A stretch of 64,000 bases of DNA. Origin: Lachnoclostridium sp. UBA1175. Its GTDB lineage: Bacteria > Bacillota > Clostridia > Lachnospirales > Lachnospiraceae. The notes beneath the pieces are model-generated. The model saw only the letters and a list, made by a program, of their open reading frames with translations. It had not been told where the DNA came from and made no database searches. The translations under genes were made by a program, and so were the position numbers. Location: assembly GCA_002311665.1 (NCBI GenBank), contig DBYX01000014.1:59228-123227 (forward strand). The letters run 5' to 3'. Shown here piece by piece: positions 42,417 to 51,719 of the stretch. Position 1 is the first letter of the stretch; every line of letters starts with the position of its first letter.

Positions 42417-42974
42417 ATGCTCGCAGTATTGATCTTCACAATCGAAATCATCGTAAGTTACCTGCTGCAGAACACTGTTTTTGCGGCTCTTTCGATTGCG
42501 AATGCAGTGCCGGACCTTCTCATCATCGTCGCTGTCGCCGCGGGCTACCAGAACTCACGCCTCCGCGGTATGTCGGTTGGTTTCTTCTGCGGTTTGATCC
42601 TCGATGTGGGTAGCGGCGGTATACTCGGAAAATACGCACTTTTCTATATGATCATCGGCTATGTCAGCGGTCATTTCAACAAATACTACGTACAGCGGGA
42701 CATTTTCTTCCCGCTCGGTTTGATCACGGTCTCGGAGTTTGCTCTGTGCACCGCGACATACATCTTCGGATTCCTGATCCGCGGCGACCTTAACCTGGTT
42801 GACCACGTGAAGTCCATTTTTATTCCGAAGATCCTCTATACGGTAGTCGTAGCGCTCGTATATTATCTGCTTCTTGACCTTTTGTACGAGCGAATACTGA
42901 ACCGGAAAGCAGAGGACGAGTCCTTCCTCGCACCCGAGAGTATTCTCACGGAGGACAGTCCGAAACCCTTGTAA
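42417..42974 (+). CDS. mreD: rod shape-determining protein MreD
   Basis: 185 residues, five or six hydrophobic segments, the pattern of MreD. LQNTVFAALSIANAVPDLLIIVAVAAGY (split: LQNTVFAAL, PDLLIIVAV) near the N-terminus and GFFCGLILDV in the second third are typical. MreD is a membrane partner of MreC in the elongasome. CCGGAGGA (42404-42411) precedes the ATG. Short, weakly conserved protein, so the name rests partly on its place between mreC and mrdA. Confidence 0.88.
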   Translation: MLAVLIFTIEIIVSYLLQNTVFAALSIANAVPDLLIIVAVAAGYQNSRLRGMSVGFFCGLILDVGSGGILGKYALFYMIIGYVSGHFNKYYVQRDIFFPLGLITVSEFALCTATYIFGFLIRGDLNLVDHVKSIFIPKILYTVVVALVYYLLLDLLYERILNRKAEDESFLAPESILTEDSPKPL

Positions 42975-42989
42975 CGAAAGCAGGCATCC

Positions 42990-45848
42990 ATGAAAGACAT
43001 TTCATTGAAGGATGACAACTCACAATCGTTGCTGTCAGACAGGTTGGTACCGATCTCACTGATCATGGTGATCGTGTGCGGCATCGTCATCGGCAGACTG
43101 TTTTTTATGCAGATGCTCGATGAGGAGAAGGCCAAAGTAAAGCAGGATACCACCTCCTACACAAAGACGATCCCCGTTCAATCGACCCGCGGCAATATCT
43201 ATGATTGCAAGGGGGTCCTTTTGGCGTATAACGACCTGCAATACAACCTGGAAATGTTCAACTCCGCCTCGCTGTCCACAAACGACGAGAAGAATGAAGC
43301 CATTTACTCCCTGATCCAGCTGCTGCGCAGTTTCCACTACAAGCGGGAGTTTGATTTCTACATAAAACTGGACGAGAACGGCGATCCTTATTTCACGGTG
43401 TCCGATATGGCGCTTCTCCGCTTCAAGAAAAATGTATATTCACTGCGAAGCGTGAACGAACTCACCGACAAGCAGAAGGCCACGACCGCGCAGGAAGTGT
43501 TTGACTTTCTCAGGTACGGCAACGGGGCGGTGCGAATGTTCCAGATATCCGACAAGTACTCCAAGGAGGACGCACTGGAGATCATGGCGTATCGGTACCA
43601 GCTGTTCACGCTGTATCCGAGTTACACATCCTTCCGCATCGTGAGTGACATCAGCGATGAGGCACGCATCAGTTTCTACGAGAACACAACCAAGATACCG
43701 GGCATCGAGATCACCAAGTCGACGAAGCGCATATACAACAACGCGGAATATTATGCACACATCATCGGTTACATCGGTCTCATCAACGCGGAGGAGCTCA
43801 CGGAGTTCCGTGAAACCAGCACAAAGTACTCGGAATCGAGTATCGTCGGCAAGCTCGGTATTGAGAAGACCTGCGAGTCCTACCTGTCCGGCATCGACGG
43901 GGAGGCGACGATCGTGATCAACGAGCTTGGGCAGGTTGTCTCCAAGACCGTGACAACGGAGCCGATCGCAGGCAACGACCTGTATCTGACCCTGGACAGC
44001 GAACTGCAGATCTGCGGTTACAACATACTGAAGAGAAACATTGCGGCAATCCTTCTCAACGCGATCGTGCCCAATATGGACTACGGTTCCCGTGGTGAGA
44101 ACGCATCCGACATCAAAATACCGATCTATGAGGTGTACTACGCGCTGATCAACAACCATGTGATCAACACCGCCCATTTCACGGCGGATGACGCAACCGA
44201 GCTGGAAACGAAAGTGTACGAGATGTACTGCACCGAGGAGGAGAAGATCTGGAACCGACTTCTCGAGCTTCTCGACGCCAAGAACACTGTCACCAACCAC
44301 GCCGCAGGAGCGACGATGGAAGAGTACCTTCAGTTCCTGTACTCAAAGCTCGGCCCTTCGGGCTGGGATGTTCTCAACACCTCCGCGATCGACCAGAAGG
44401 ACGAGCAATATATCAACTATACGGAGGATAAACTGAGCCTCAGCAAATTCCTGCAGTATTCGATCACGCAGGGCTGGGTCAAGCTGGACCGCCTCAACAT
44501 CGGTTCCGAGTACTATGACACAAACGAGCTCTATCAGTACCTGTACGAGTACATCGTGAATCATCTTCGCGACGACTCCGAGTACCAAAGCAAGATTTAC
44601 CGCACACTCGTATTTAATTACACGCTCAAGGGGCGCGATCTGTCACTTCTTTTGTTCGACCAGGGCGTGCTTAAGGAAGACCCGGATACCTACCGGCTTC
44701 TCAAGAACGGAAGCCTCACGGCGTACAACTTCATCACACGTAAGATCAAGCTGCTCGAGATCACGCCGGCAATGCTTGCGCTCGAGCCATGCAGCGGCTC
44801 GATCATCCTGACAGACCCGAACACAGGCCTTGTTAAATGCCTCGTTTCCTATCCAAGTTACGACAACAACTATCTGACCAACTCGGTCAATATTGAATAC
44901 TACAACAAGCTTCTCGCCGACAAATCCTATCCCATGGTTTGCCGCGCGACTACCTCACGTACCACGACCGGTTCGACCTTCAAGCCTCTGATGGCGATCG
45001 CAGGCCTCACCGAGGGTGTCATCTCGGTCGGCGGCAGCATCCAGGACGAGGGTATCTTCGAGAAGGTCGATCCTTCTCCGAGATGCTGGGCATACCCGGG
45101 CAACCATGGTGCGGAGACCGTTGTGGACGCGATCCGCGATTCGTGCAACTATTTCTTCTATGAAGTAGGTTACCGTCTCTCCGTCAATGAGAAGGATGAG
45201 TATATTGACGCCAAGGGCATCAAGACGATCCGCCAATACGCGTCCCTGTTTGGTCTGAATGAGCGTTCCGGTGTGGAGATGTCGGAAAATATGCCCGCCA
45301 TCTCCGACAAGGATGCCGTGCGTACCGCGATCGGGTATTACCACAGCTTGGCACCGATCCAGATCAGCCGCTATCTGACGACGCTGGCAAACAACGGTAC
45401 CTGCTATAACCTCACGCTGATCGACCGGGTTATGGCTCCGAACGGCGAGCTGATGCTCCGCAATGCCGCGGAGATCCGCAACACGATCGATATGGTAAAC
45501 GATTCCTCTTGGGATGCCGTCAAGCTCGGCATGTACCGCGTGGTCAACTGGGACCGTTCGTCGCTCCGCAAGATTTTCAGCAACCTGAACATCAAGATCG
45601 CGGGCAAGACCGGTACGGCGCAGGTGAGTCTGAACCATCCGAATAATGCGCTGTTCATCTCGTTCGCTCCGTACTCGAGCCCGGAAGTCTGCCTTACCGT
45701 TGTTATCCCGAACGGTTATGCATCGTCCAACGCCGCATACGTCGCGCGTGAGTTCTACGGACTCTATTTTGAGGGAGAAAACAAGGAAGTTCTTCTGAGC
45801 GGCAATGTCATCGCGGGTACCATCCTCGATGTCGGCTACACAGACTGA
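42990..45848 (+). CDS. mrdA: penicillin-binding protein 2 (elongasome transpeptidase), with large insertion
   Basis: 952 residues, well above the 600-700 of typical PBP2. One membrane segment (about 21-41) precedes the dimerisation domain starting QSTRGNIYDCKG. The transpeptidase motifs are Ser662-T-F-Lys665 (GSTFKP), Ser718-C-Asn720 and KTGTAQ near the C-terminus. Between LTLDSELQ (residue 340) and CSGSIILTDPNTG (601), which are normally only tens of residues apart, lies an extra helical stretch of about 250 residues with no Cys-rich or catalytic motif I can name. The enzyme crosslinks sidewall peptidoglycan together with RodA, encoded two genes later. Confidence 0.92.
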   Translation: MKDISLKDDNSQSLLSDRLVPISLIMVIVCGIVIGRLFFMQMLDEEKAKVKQDTTSYTKTIPVQSTRGNIYDCKGVLLAYNDLQYNLEMFNSASLSTNDEKNEAIYSLIQLLRSFHYKREFDFYIKLDENGDPYFTVSDMALLRFKKNVYSLRSVNELTDKQKATTAQEVFDFLRYGNGAVRMFQISDKYSKEDALEIMAYRYQLFTLYPSYTSFRIVSDISDEARISFYENTTKIPGIEITKSTKRIYNNAEYYAHIIGYIGLINAEELTEFRETSTKYSESSIVGKLGIEKTCESYLSGIDGEATIVINELGQVVSKTVTTEPIAGNDLYLTLDSELQICGYNILKRNIAAILLNAIVPNMDYGSRGENASDIKIPIYEVYYALINNHVINTAHFTADDATELETKVYEMYCTEEEKIWNRLLELLDAKNTVTNHAAGATMEEYLQFLYSKLGPSGWDVLNTSAIDQKDEQYINYTEDKLSLSKFLQYSITQGWVKLDRLNIGSEYYDTNELYQYLYEYIVNHLRDDSEYQSKIYRTLVFNYTLKGRDLSLLLFDQGVLKEDPDTYRLLKNGSLTAYNFITRKIKLLEITPAMLALEPCSGSIILTDPNTGLVKCLVSYPSYDNNYLTNSVNIEYYNKLLADKSYPMVCRATTSRTTTGSTFKPLMAIAGLTEGVISVGGSIQDEGIFEKVDPSPRCWAYPGNHGAETVVDAIRDSCNYFFYEVGYRLSVNEKDEYIDAKGIKTIRQYASLFGLNERSGVEMSENMPAISDKDAVRTAIGYYHSLAPIQISRYLTTLANNGTCYNLTLIDRVMAPNGELMLRNAAEIRNTIDMVNDSSWDAVKLGMYRVVNWDRSSLRKIFSNLNIKIAGKTGTAQVSLNHPNNALFISFAPYSSPEVCLTVVIPNGYASSNAAYVAREFYGLYFEGENKEVLLSGNVIAGTILDVGYTD

Positions 45849-45870
45849 TGCAAATAAAGGAGAAATTACT

Positions 45871-46587
45871 ATGAAATCGGACAATTCCGTTATGGTGAAA
45901 GGATACAAGGACGGAATTCTTCTCGTCCTGGATGACGCGCTTCCCTTCGAGGACCTTCTTGAGAGGATCCGCAGCAAATTTGCCGATTCCGCGAAGTTCC
46001 TCGGCTCGGCCAAACTGGCGCTGACATTTTCCGGAAGAAAGCTGAGCGTGCCGGAGCAGAAGGATGTGCTTCGCGTCATCTCGGAGGTCAGTGACCTGGA
46101 GATCATCTGCGTGTTCGACAACGACGAACCGGTGCAGGATATGATGAAGCGCACCGTAGATTCCGTGATCAGCAGCCTGTCCAACCAGACCGGCAAATTC
46201 TTCCATGGTTCCGTAGAGAGCGGTTCGCACATTGAGACGGAGAACTCCATGGTCGTCATCGGCAACATCGAGCGCGGCGGCAGCGTGTCCTGCGGAGGAA
46301 ACCTGGTCGTGCTCGGCTGCATACAGGGGTCCGCGACCGCCGGCACCAACGGAAACCGCGAGGCGCTGATCTACGCGTCCTCAATCGATGCGGAGCATCT
46401 GCAGATCGTCAAGACGGTCTATGATGCGGGTTCATTAGACCCGAAATCAGAGAAGAAGCGTTTGAAGGCGGAGAGCAAGGCGCATCTGGACCGGGCCGCA
46501 CGTCTCGTAACGCTTCACGGCGATGAGATCACGATCACCGCGGTAGACGAAAACACTTTACGTTTCGACGGAGACCTTAGCGTATAA
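45871..46587 (+). CDS. minC: septum site-determining protein MinC
   Basis: 238 residues from ATG 45871 (AAAGGAGA upstream). The N-terminal domain (VMVKGYKDGILLVL) and the C-terminal beta-helix domain with SGSHIETENSMVVIGNIERGGSVSCGGNLVVLG and GSATAGTNGNREALIYA are clearly MinC. MinC blocks FtsZ ring formation near the poles when recruited by MinD. Neither minD nor minE follows: the next gene is rodA after 18 bases. The C-terminal R/K-S/G-G region for MinD contact is present in form, so a MinD elsewhere in the genome is possible. Confidence 0.92.
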   Translation: MKSDNSVMVKGYKDGILLVLDDALPFEDLLERIRSKFADSAKFLGSAKLALTFSGRKLSVPEQKDVLRVISEVSDLEIICVFDNDEPVQDMMKRTVDSVISSLSNQTGKFFHGSVESGSHIETENSMVVIGNIERGGSVSCGGNLVVLGCIQGSATAGTNGNREALIYASSIDAEHLQIVKTVYDAGSLDPKSEKKRLKAESKAHLDRAARLVTLHGDEITITAVDENTLRFDGDLSV

Positions 46588-46605
46588 CACAGCAGGAGAG
46601 CAGGA

Positions 46606-47814
46606 ATGTTTAAGAAAAAAGGGTATTCGATATCCAACTACAGTTTCTCTGTAGTTTTCATCATTCTGTCGCTGCTCGGCATCAGCTGCTTTGTATTGTA
46701 TCTGCTCCAGGATGAGGAAAATCTTGTCCTGAAACAGCTGCTCGGCGGCATGCTGGGTTTGTTTGCGATGGTTGTGGTGTCGCTGATCGATTATCATTTC
46801 ATCTGCAAAATGTTCATTCCGCTGTACCTTTTCAATCTGATGCTCCTGCTGATCTGCAAATTTGTGGACTACAGTCAGTTCCGCTACATATACGGATGGC
46901 GCCATATGAAAGCGAGACGCTGGCTCAAGATCGGCGGCACCGGCGAGGCGGGAAGCGGCTTTGAGTTCATGCCGTCCGAGATCACCAAGATCGTTTTGAT
47001 CATATTTACCGCAAAACTGTTGTGCCTTCTCGAGCATAAACTGAACACCTTCGTAGGTCTGATGATCAGCGCTGTGCTGATCGGTCTGCCGATCTTTATC
47101 ATATTCGATCAGCCGGACCTTTCCACGAGTATCGTTCTCACGGCGACCTTCCTGTGCATGCTTTTCATCGCCGGTCTTTCCTACAAGGTCTTTATGTGGG
47201 GACTGCTGATCGGCGTGCCACTGCTGACGGGATTGTTCTGGTACGCCCAACAGGATTATCAGATACTCTTTGAAGAATGGCAGCAGAAGAGAATCCTTTC
47301 CCTTCTCCATCCGCAGGAGTACCAGGATCTGATGTACCAGCAGAACAATGCAGGTGCGGCGATCTCCTCCGGAGGAATGTTCGGAAAATTCATCGTCGGC
47401 GACACCGGCAAGCGGCTCTCGGACTCGGTTCCCGTCGTGGAGAGTGACTTTATCTTCAGCGCGATCGGAGAGGAGTTCGGCTTCTTCGGATGCGCCGTTG
47501 TCATTGTGATCTTCGCCCTCTTCGTGTTCTTCAGCTTCCGGATCGCGAGAAGAGCGAAGGACCGTCTCGGGTATATGCTCGCCTCCGGCGTGGCGATCAC
47601 GATCTCGCTTCAGGCGATCGTTAACATCGGCGTCGTGCTTTCCCTACTGCCGAACACCGGAATTCCGCTTCCCTTCGTCAGCATGGGTCTGAGTGCCCTG
47701 ATCACCAACATAGCAACTGTGGGGTTGCTTTTGAACATCGGACTGCAAAATAAGGACGTCGAGATTGACGACCGGTATGAGTTTGAAAAAGAACTGCTGG
47801 ACGAGATGAACTGA
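46606..47814 (+). CDS. rodA: peptidoglycan glycosyltransferase RodA
   Basis: 402 residues with about ten membrane segments, of the SEDS (RodA/FtsW/SpoVE) family. WLKIGGTGEAGSGFEFMPSEITKI is the family region normally reading WI-lG-FQPSEl-K, DQPDLSTSIV carries the conserved Asp-Leu-Ser-T, and SDFIFSAIGEEFGF, NTGIPLPFVSMGLSALI close the set. RodA polymerises lipid II for the sidewall and works with PBP2. Close spacing to minC and mrdA indicates a single operon. Confidence 0.92.
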   Translation: MFKKKGYSISNYSFSVVFIILSLLGISCFVLYLLQDEENLVLKQLLGGMLGLFAMVVVSLIDYHFICKMFIPLYLFNLMLLLICKFVDYSQFRYIYGWRHMKARRWLKIGGTGEAGSGFEFMPSEITKIVLIIFTAKLLCLLEHKLNTFVGLMISAVLIGLPIFIIFDQPDLSTSIVLTATFLCMLFIAGLSYKVFMWGLLIGVPLLTGLFWYAQQDYQILFEEWQQKRILSLLHPQEYQDLMYQQNNAGAAISSGGMFGKFIVGDTGKRLSDSVPVVESDFIFSAIGEEFGFFGCAVVIVIFALFVFFSFRIARRAKDRLGYMLASGVAITISLQAIVNIGVVLSLLPNTGIPLPFVSMGLSALITNIATVGLLLNIGLQNKDVEIDDRYEFEKELLDEMN

Positions 47815-47858
47815 TCCGGCAGAGTACAATAACCAGTCATTCGGAGGTTTTGTCCACT

Positions 47859-48920
47859 ATGTTTTCTACGATTTCTTCGAGGAGATCCCGCTCCGTCATC
47901 GCACTTTTGCTCACGGTAGCGATCCTTGCCACAGTTCTGTGCGGATGCGGTGACAGCAAGGAAGCCACGGAGCTGATGGGCAGCTATGCGGCTTCGGACA
48001 ATGTCATCAACTACGATGTCGGCGCGATGCAGGATGCTTCGTTTGCGCCCATGCTTTCCCAGTGGTTTATATGCGATATCACCGAGGATATGATGGACCG
48101 GGATTACGTTTTTGATCCGGAAAATCCGAAACTCGACAAATGCGCCGCATTTGTCATCAACCGAAGCACAAACGAGTTGCTGTTCGGCTACAATATGCTG
48201 AAGGAGCTGTATCCCGCCAGCATCACCAAGCTGCTTACAACACTGGTAGTCCTGCGGGAATGTGATCTCAAAGAGACCGTTACCATCGACAGCGAGGTCG
48301 CCGCGATGAAGCGCGGTTCCGTCGCCGAGCTCAACGAGGGCGATGTGCTTACCGTCTACAATCTTCTCGTTCTCCTGCTGACATCCTCCGCAAACAATGC
48401 CGCGATGGCGCTCGCTCGCTACGTTGCAGGCACAGAGGAGGAATTCGTTGAGAAGATGAACCGGGTGATGGACGACCTCGGTGTCAACAGCACAAACTTT
48501 TTAAATGCCAGCGGACTTCATCTTGCCAAGCATATGACGACCGCATACGATATGTACATCGTATACCAGGAGTGCACGATGTACCGTGAGTTCCGCGACA
48601 TTATGAAGCTCACGGAAGGAGAGTACGATTACACCAACGCCAAAGGTGAGAGAGGGCTCCGCCCTTATTTTACGACAAACTGCTTCAAGGCTTCCAAGGA
48701 GCGTGAGAAGACCAAGAACAGCAAGACGTATCCTTTGCCGGAGGGCTTCAAGGTGCTCGGCGGCAAGACCGGTACGACGGACTACGCAGGCTATTGCCTG
48801 ATCCTGCATGTGGCCGATTCCGAGGGCACGGAATACATCGTCGGAGCGTTTCACTGCGCTACGGAGGAGAAGCTTTACACGAAGCTTTACGACCTGATTG
48901 AAGAGTACTGTCATTCCTGA
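47859..48920 (+). CDS. D-alanyl-D-alanine carboxypeptidase (PBP5/DacF type), lipoprotein
   Basis: 353 residues from ATG 47859; GGAGG lies at 47843-47847, and a TTG at 47850 would be too close to it. The N-terminus is a lipoprotein signal: basic residues, a hydrophobic run, then lipobox LCGC. The S11 peptidase motifs are SITK (PASITKLLTTLVVL), SAN (SSANNAAMAL) and KTG (GGKTGTTDYAGYC). It trims the last D-Ala from peptidoglycan stem peptides. A short charged spacer precedes the catalytic domain. The gene follows rodA by 44 bases and ends the shape block. Confidence 0.9.
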   Translation: MFSTISSRRSRSVIALLLTVAILATVLCGCGDSKEATELMGSYAASDNVINYDVGAMQDASFAPMLSQWFICDITEDMMDRDYVFDPENPKLDKCAAFVINRSTNELLFGYNMLKELYPASITKLLTTLVVLRECDLKETVTIDSEVAAMKRGSVAELNEGDVLTVYNLLVLLLTSSANNAAMALARYVAGTEEEFVEKMNRVMDDLGVNSTNFLNASGLHLAKHMTTAYDMYIVYQECTMYREFRDIMKLTEGEYDYTNAKGERGLRPYFTTNCFKASKEREKTKNSKTYPLPEGFKVLGGKTGTTDYAGYCLILHVADSEGTEYIVGAFHCATEEKLYTKLYDLIEEYCHS

Positions 48921-48984
48921 CCGAAAAGCGTAAGATTATTCGTCATACGACTCGTGATAAATTCGTTAATTTTCGGAAATACAG

Positions 48985-49013
48985 TTGTCATTTTCCGCTC
49001 TGTGTAATATACT
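48985..49013 (+). promoter_or_regulatory. promoter of the P-loop protein gene
   Basis: TTGTCA (48985-48990), 17-base spacer, TATACT (49008-49013). Confidence 0.82.
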
Positions 49014-49072
49014 GTAAACAAGCGAACGGAAGGTATTGCGATCGCTTATCACATCCTTAAGGAGGTAGCAAT

Positions 49073-49492
49073 ATGGTACAGATCATCGCCGGTGAGAAAG
49101 GAAAGGGTAAGACCAAAATTCTGCTTGATAAGGTGAACTCGGATGTTATGACTTCGAAGGGCACCATCGTTTATCTTGATAAAAGCAACAAGCATATGTA
49201 TGAACTCAACAACAGGATCCGCCTGATCAATGTCAACGACTATTGCATCGAGTGCGCATCCGAGTTTGTCGGATTCATCTGCGGCATCATTTCACAGGAC
49301 CACGACCTCGACAAGATCTATCTTGACAGTTTTCTGAAGGTCGCCTGCCTGAGCGTGGACGATATCGAGCGCGTCATCACGAAGCTTGATATGGTTTCCG
49401 TTAAGTTCAATGTCGACATCATCATCAGCCTTTCCGCTAACGCGGAGACGCTCACGGAAGCAGTTCGCTCCAAAGTGATCGTGGCTCTTTGA
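49073..49492 (+). CDS. small P-loop protein of unknown function
   Basis: 139 residues. Residues 2-14 read VQIIAGEKGKGKT, a Walker A-like GxxGxGKT loop; IYLDSFLKV could be the Walker B strand, and VDIIISLSAN a following beta strand. The rest looks like a small alpha/beta ATPase with no added domain. I do not know its function; the sequence does not resemble kinases I can name. AAGGAGG (49060-49066) gives a strong ribosome site, and it has its own promoter and a terminator-like hairpin behind it. Its neighbours are envelope and division genes. Confidence 0.75.
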   Translation: MVQIIAGEKGKGKTKILLDKVNSDVMTSKGTIVYLDKSNKHMYELNNRIRLINVNDYCIECASEFVGFICGIISQDHDLDKIYLDSFLKVACLSVDDIERVITKLDMVSVKFNVDIIISLSANAETLTEAVRSKVIVAL

Positions 49493-49517
49493 TCCTGAAC
49501 TTTTGAAACAATGAGAG

Positions 49518-49545
49518 GGGACCATCGAGAGATGGTCCCTGATTT
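49518..49545 (+). terminator. terminator-like hairpin
   Basis: GGGACCATC (49518-49526), loop GAGA, GATGGTCCC (49531-49539), then TGATTT. Perfect 9-bp stem with a stable GNRA-like tetraloop but a poor T run. Confidence 0.7.
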
Positions 49546-49598
49546 GTGAAAGGCACAGCTGTTTCCCGGGAATAGTTAAGGAAAGGAGGAACTATCTT

Positions 49599-50978
49599 AT
49601 GGCCACGAAGAAAATACGTGAGAGAAGCGTCAAGAGAAGGACCATCAACATCGGCTTCGTCATATTTGTGTTTCTTTTCGGCTACATTGTGATATCATTC
49701 CTTCTTTCCCTGCGCAAGCCGCAACCGAGCATCTATGAGGTGCAGAAGATTTCCCTTGCAACCAACAACCTGGCAAGGGCTGTCGTGATCCGAGAGGAAC
49801 AGAACGTTCTCACGGAATCCTCCGGATATGTCAACTTCTACTTGAAGAACGGTACCCGTGTCTCGAAGAACGAAGCCGTCTTCTCCATCGACGACAGCCG
49901 GAATCTCCGCGACGCACAGAAAGACAAGCTGAACTATACGCTTTCCGAGGAGGACATCCACGACATCAAGGAGAGCATTTCCTCACACGCGCGCAGTTAC
50001 GATCCAGGAGATTTCTCCAACATTCAGGATCTCCGCACGGATATGCAGACGCGCATCGTCAACATTATCGATATGTATCGGCTTGAGAACCTCTCCAAGA
50101 TTTCCGAGGGCTCCGGGTCCGGTGCTCTGAAACTTTGCAAGGCTCCCGATGCCGGCATCGTTTCGTTCTTCACCGATTCCCTTGACGGTATCACGGCAGA
50201 CGAGGTTGACGCAAGCACCTTCGACGATTCCAAGTATACGAGCAGTACGCTGTTCTCGTCGGAACTCAGGGAGGCCGATACGACTGCGTACAAACTGATC
50301 ACCAATGAATCGTGGTCGCTCGTACTGAAGCTCAGCGAGGAGCAGTTCCTCGCACTCGGCGATTCCAAGGAGCTTTCCTTCACGATCACCGACGATAACC
50401 TGAGCCTCACGTCCGCAGCTTCCATATATAAGAAGGGCGATGCTTATTTTGCGCGCATCAATCTCAATAAGTACCTGATCCGCTATATCAACAAGCGTTT
50501 CCTCGTTGTTTCGATTGATATGAGACAATCCGAAGGACTGAAGATCCCGCGCAAAGCCATCATCGAAAAGTACTTCTACGTAGTTCCGAAACAGTACATC
50601 GTCTACACACAAGGCAAGACCGGTATCACGGTCTACGAGATGGACGAGAACAACGAGCCGACGTACCAGTTCTATGAGACAGAAGTATATTATTTCGACG
50701 ATGAGTACGCGTATATCGACGACAGTGTCATTCAGAAGCACGGACAGTTCATCATCATACCTCATACAATGAACCAATACCAGCTGTCGACACAGAAGAA
50801 GCTCGAGGGCGTGTACTGTATTAACAAGGGTTATGCGCAATTCCGAATGATTTCGAGACTTTACGAGGGCGAGGACTACATCATCGTCAAATCCGGCGTC
50901 GACCGAAGCATCAGCGTGTATGACTTCATCTGGGAGGACGCAGAGACGCTCTCCGAGGATCAGTTGATCACGAGATAA
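49599..50978 (+). CDS. HlyD-like membrane-anchored adaptor protein
   Basis: 459 residues. One membrane segment (about 18-38, IGFVIFVFLFGYIVISFLL split here) follows a basic N-terminus. After it comes a biotinyl/lipoyl-like half motif (RAVVIREEQNVLTESSGYVNFY, LKNGTRVSKNEAVFSI), a helical hairpin and, past residue 170, a second lipoyl-like strand set (CKAPDAGIVSFFTDSLDG). This is the layout of HlyD/RND-type adaptor proteins, but no exporter gene is near. The ribosome site AAAGGAGGA is strong. In this cluster (P-loop protein, HlyD-like, yggS, sepF) a role in the envelope at division is a guess. Confidence 0.75.
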   Translation: MATKKIRERSVKRRTINIGFVIFVFLFGYIVISFLLSLRKPQPSIYEVQKISLATNNLARAVVIREEQNVLTESSGYVNFYLKNGTRVSKNEAVFSIDDSRNLRDAQKDKLNYTLSEEDIHDIKESISSHARSYDPGDFSNIQDLRTDMQTRIVNIIDMYRLENLSKISEGSGSGALKLCKAPDAGIVSFFTDSLDGITADEVDASTFDDSKYTSSTLFSSELREADTTAYKLITNESWSLVLKLSEEQFLALGDSKELSFTITDDNLSLTSAASIYKKGDAYFARINLNKYLIRYINKRFLVVSIDMRQSEGLKIPRKAIIEKYFYVVPKQYIVYTQGKTGITVYEMDENNEPTYQFYETEVYYFDDEYAYIDDSVIQKHGQFIIIPHTMNQYQLSTQKKLEGVYCINKGYAQFRMISRLYEGEDYIIVKSGVDRSISVYDFIWEDAETLSEDQLITR

Positions 50979-51003
50979 ACCATTTTACGGAGGCATTTAC
51001 ACA

Positions 51004-51702
51004 ATGGTTACCGATAATCTGCTGCAAATCCGTTCACGCATTGCAGCCGCCTGCGAAAGGTCAGGCCGGCCGCAGGAAAGTGTCCGTCTGATTGCAGTAA
51101 GCAAAACCAAACCCTCGGAGATGATCCGCGAGGCATATTCCGCAGGACAGACCGAGTTCGGTGAGAACAAAGTGCAGGAGATGTGCGCTAAGGCCGAGGA
51201 GTTAAAAGACCTTTCCATCACCTGGCATCTGATCGGTCATCTTCAGAAAAACAAGGTGCGCAAGGCAGTTGCAGTCGCGGCGATGATCCATTCCGTCGAC
51301 ACTTTGGAACTTGCCGCCGAGATCCAGAAAGAGGCTGCCCGGATCAACAAGATCCAGGACATTCTCCTCGAGGTCAATGTAGCGGACGAGGAGAGCAAAT
51401 TCGGGCTTCGGCCGGATGAAGTGCCGGCCGTAGTCAATACGATCCTGGATTATCCGAATATCCGTCTGTGCGGCCTTATGACCGTAGCGCCGTACACAGA
51501 GAACCCCGAGGAGAACCGGGTATATTTTCAACAATTGAAGAAATTAGCAGTTGACATACCGTCGAAAAATAATGATAATGTATCTGTATATGGTCTTTCC
51601 ATGGGGATGAGCAATGATTTTGAGATTGCTGTGGAAGAAGGTGCCACCATGGTCCGTGTCGGTTCGCTGATCTTCGGTGAACGACACTATGAAGATAAGT
51701 AG
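51004..51702 (+). CDS. yggS: PLP homeostasis protein YggS/YlmE
   Basis: 232 residues, a single alanine-racemase-like barrel that binds pyridoxal phosphate. The PLP Lys is in VRLIAVSKTKP; FGENKVQEM, WHLIGHLQKNKVRK, HSVDTLELA, and GLSMGMSNDFEIAVEEGATMVRVGSLIFG-type end (GLSMGMSND, VRVGSLIFG) are family hallmarks. It buffers PLP levels rather than acting as an enzyme. It stands before sepF as ylmE does in Bacillus. The 3' end carries a candidate promoter for sepF. Confidence 0.95.
   Translation: MVTDNLLQIRSRIAAACERSGRPQESVRLIAVSKTKPSEMIREAYSAGQTEFGENKVQEMCAKAEELKDLSITWHLIGHLQKNKVRKAVAVAAMIHSVDTLELAAEIQKEAARINKIQDILLEVNVADEESKFGLRPDEVPAVVNTILDYPNIRLCGLMTVAPYTENPEENRVYFQQLKKLAVDIPSKNNDNVSVYGLSMGMSNDFEIAVEEGATMVRVGSLIFGERHYEDK
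51551..51579 (+). promoter_or_regulatory. candidate promoter inside yggS, for sepF
   Basis: TTGACA (51551-51556), 17-base spacer, GATAAT (51574-51579), 140 bases before sepF and inside the yggS coding sequence. Confidence 0.55.
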
Positions 51703-51719
51703 GAAGGGAGATAACAAAG

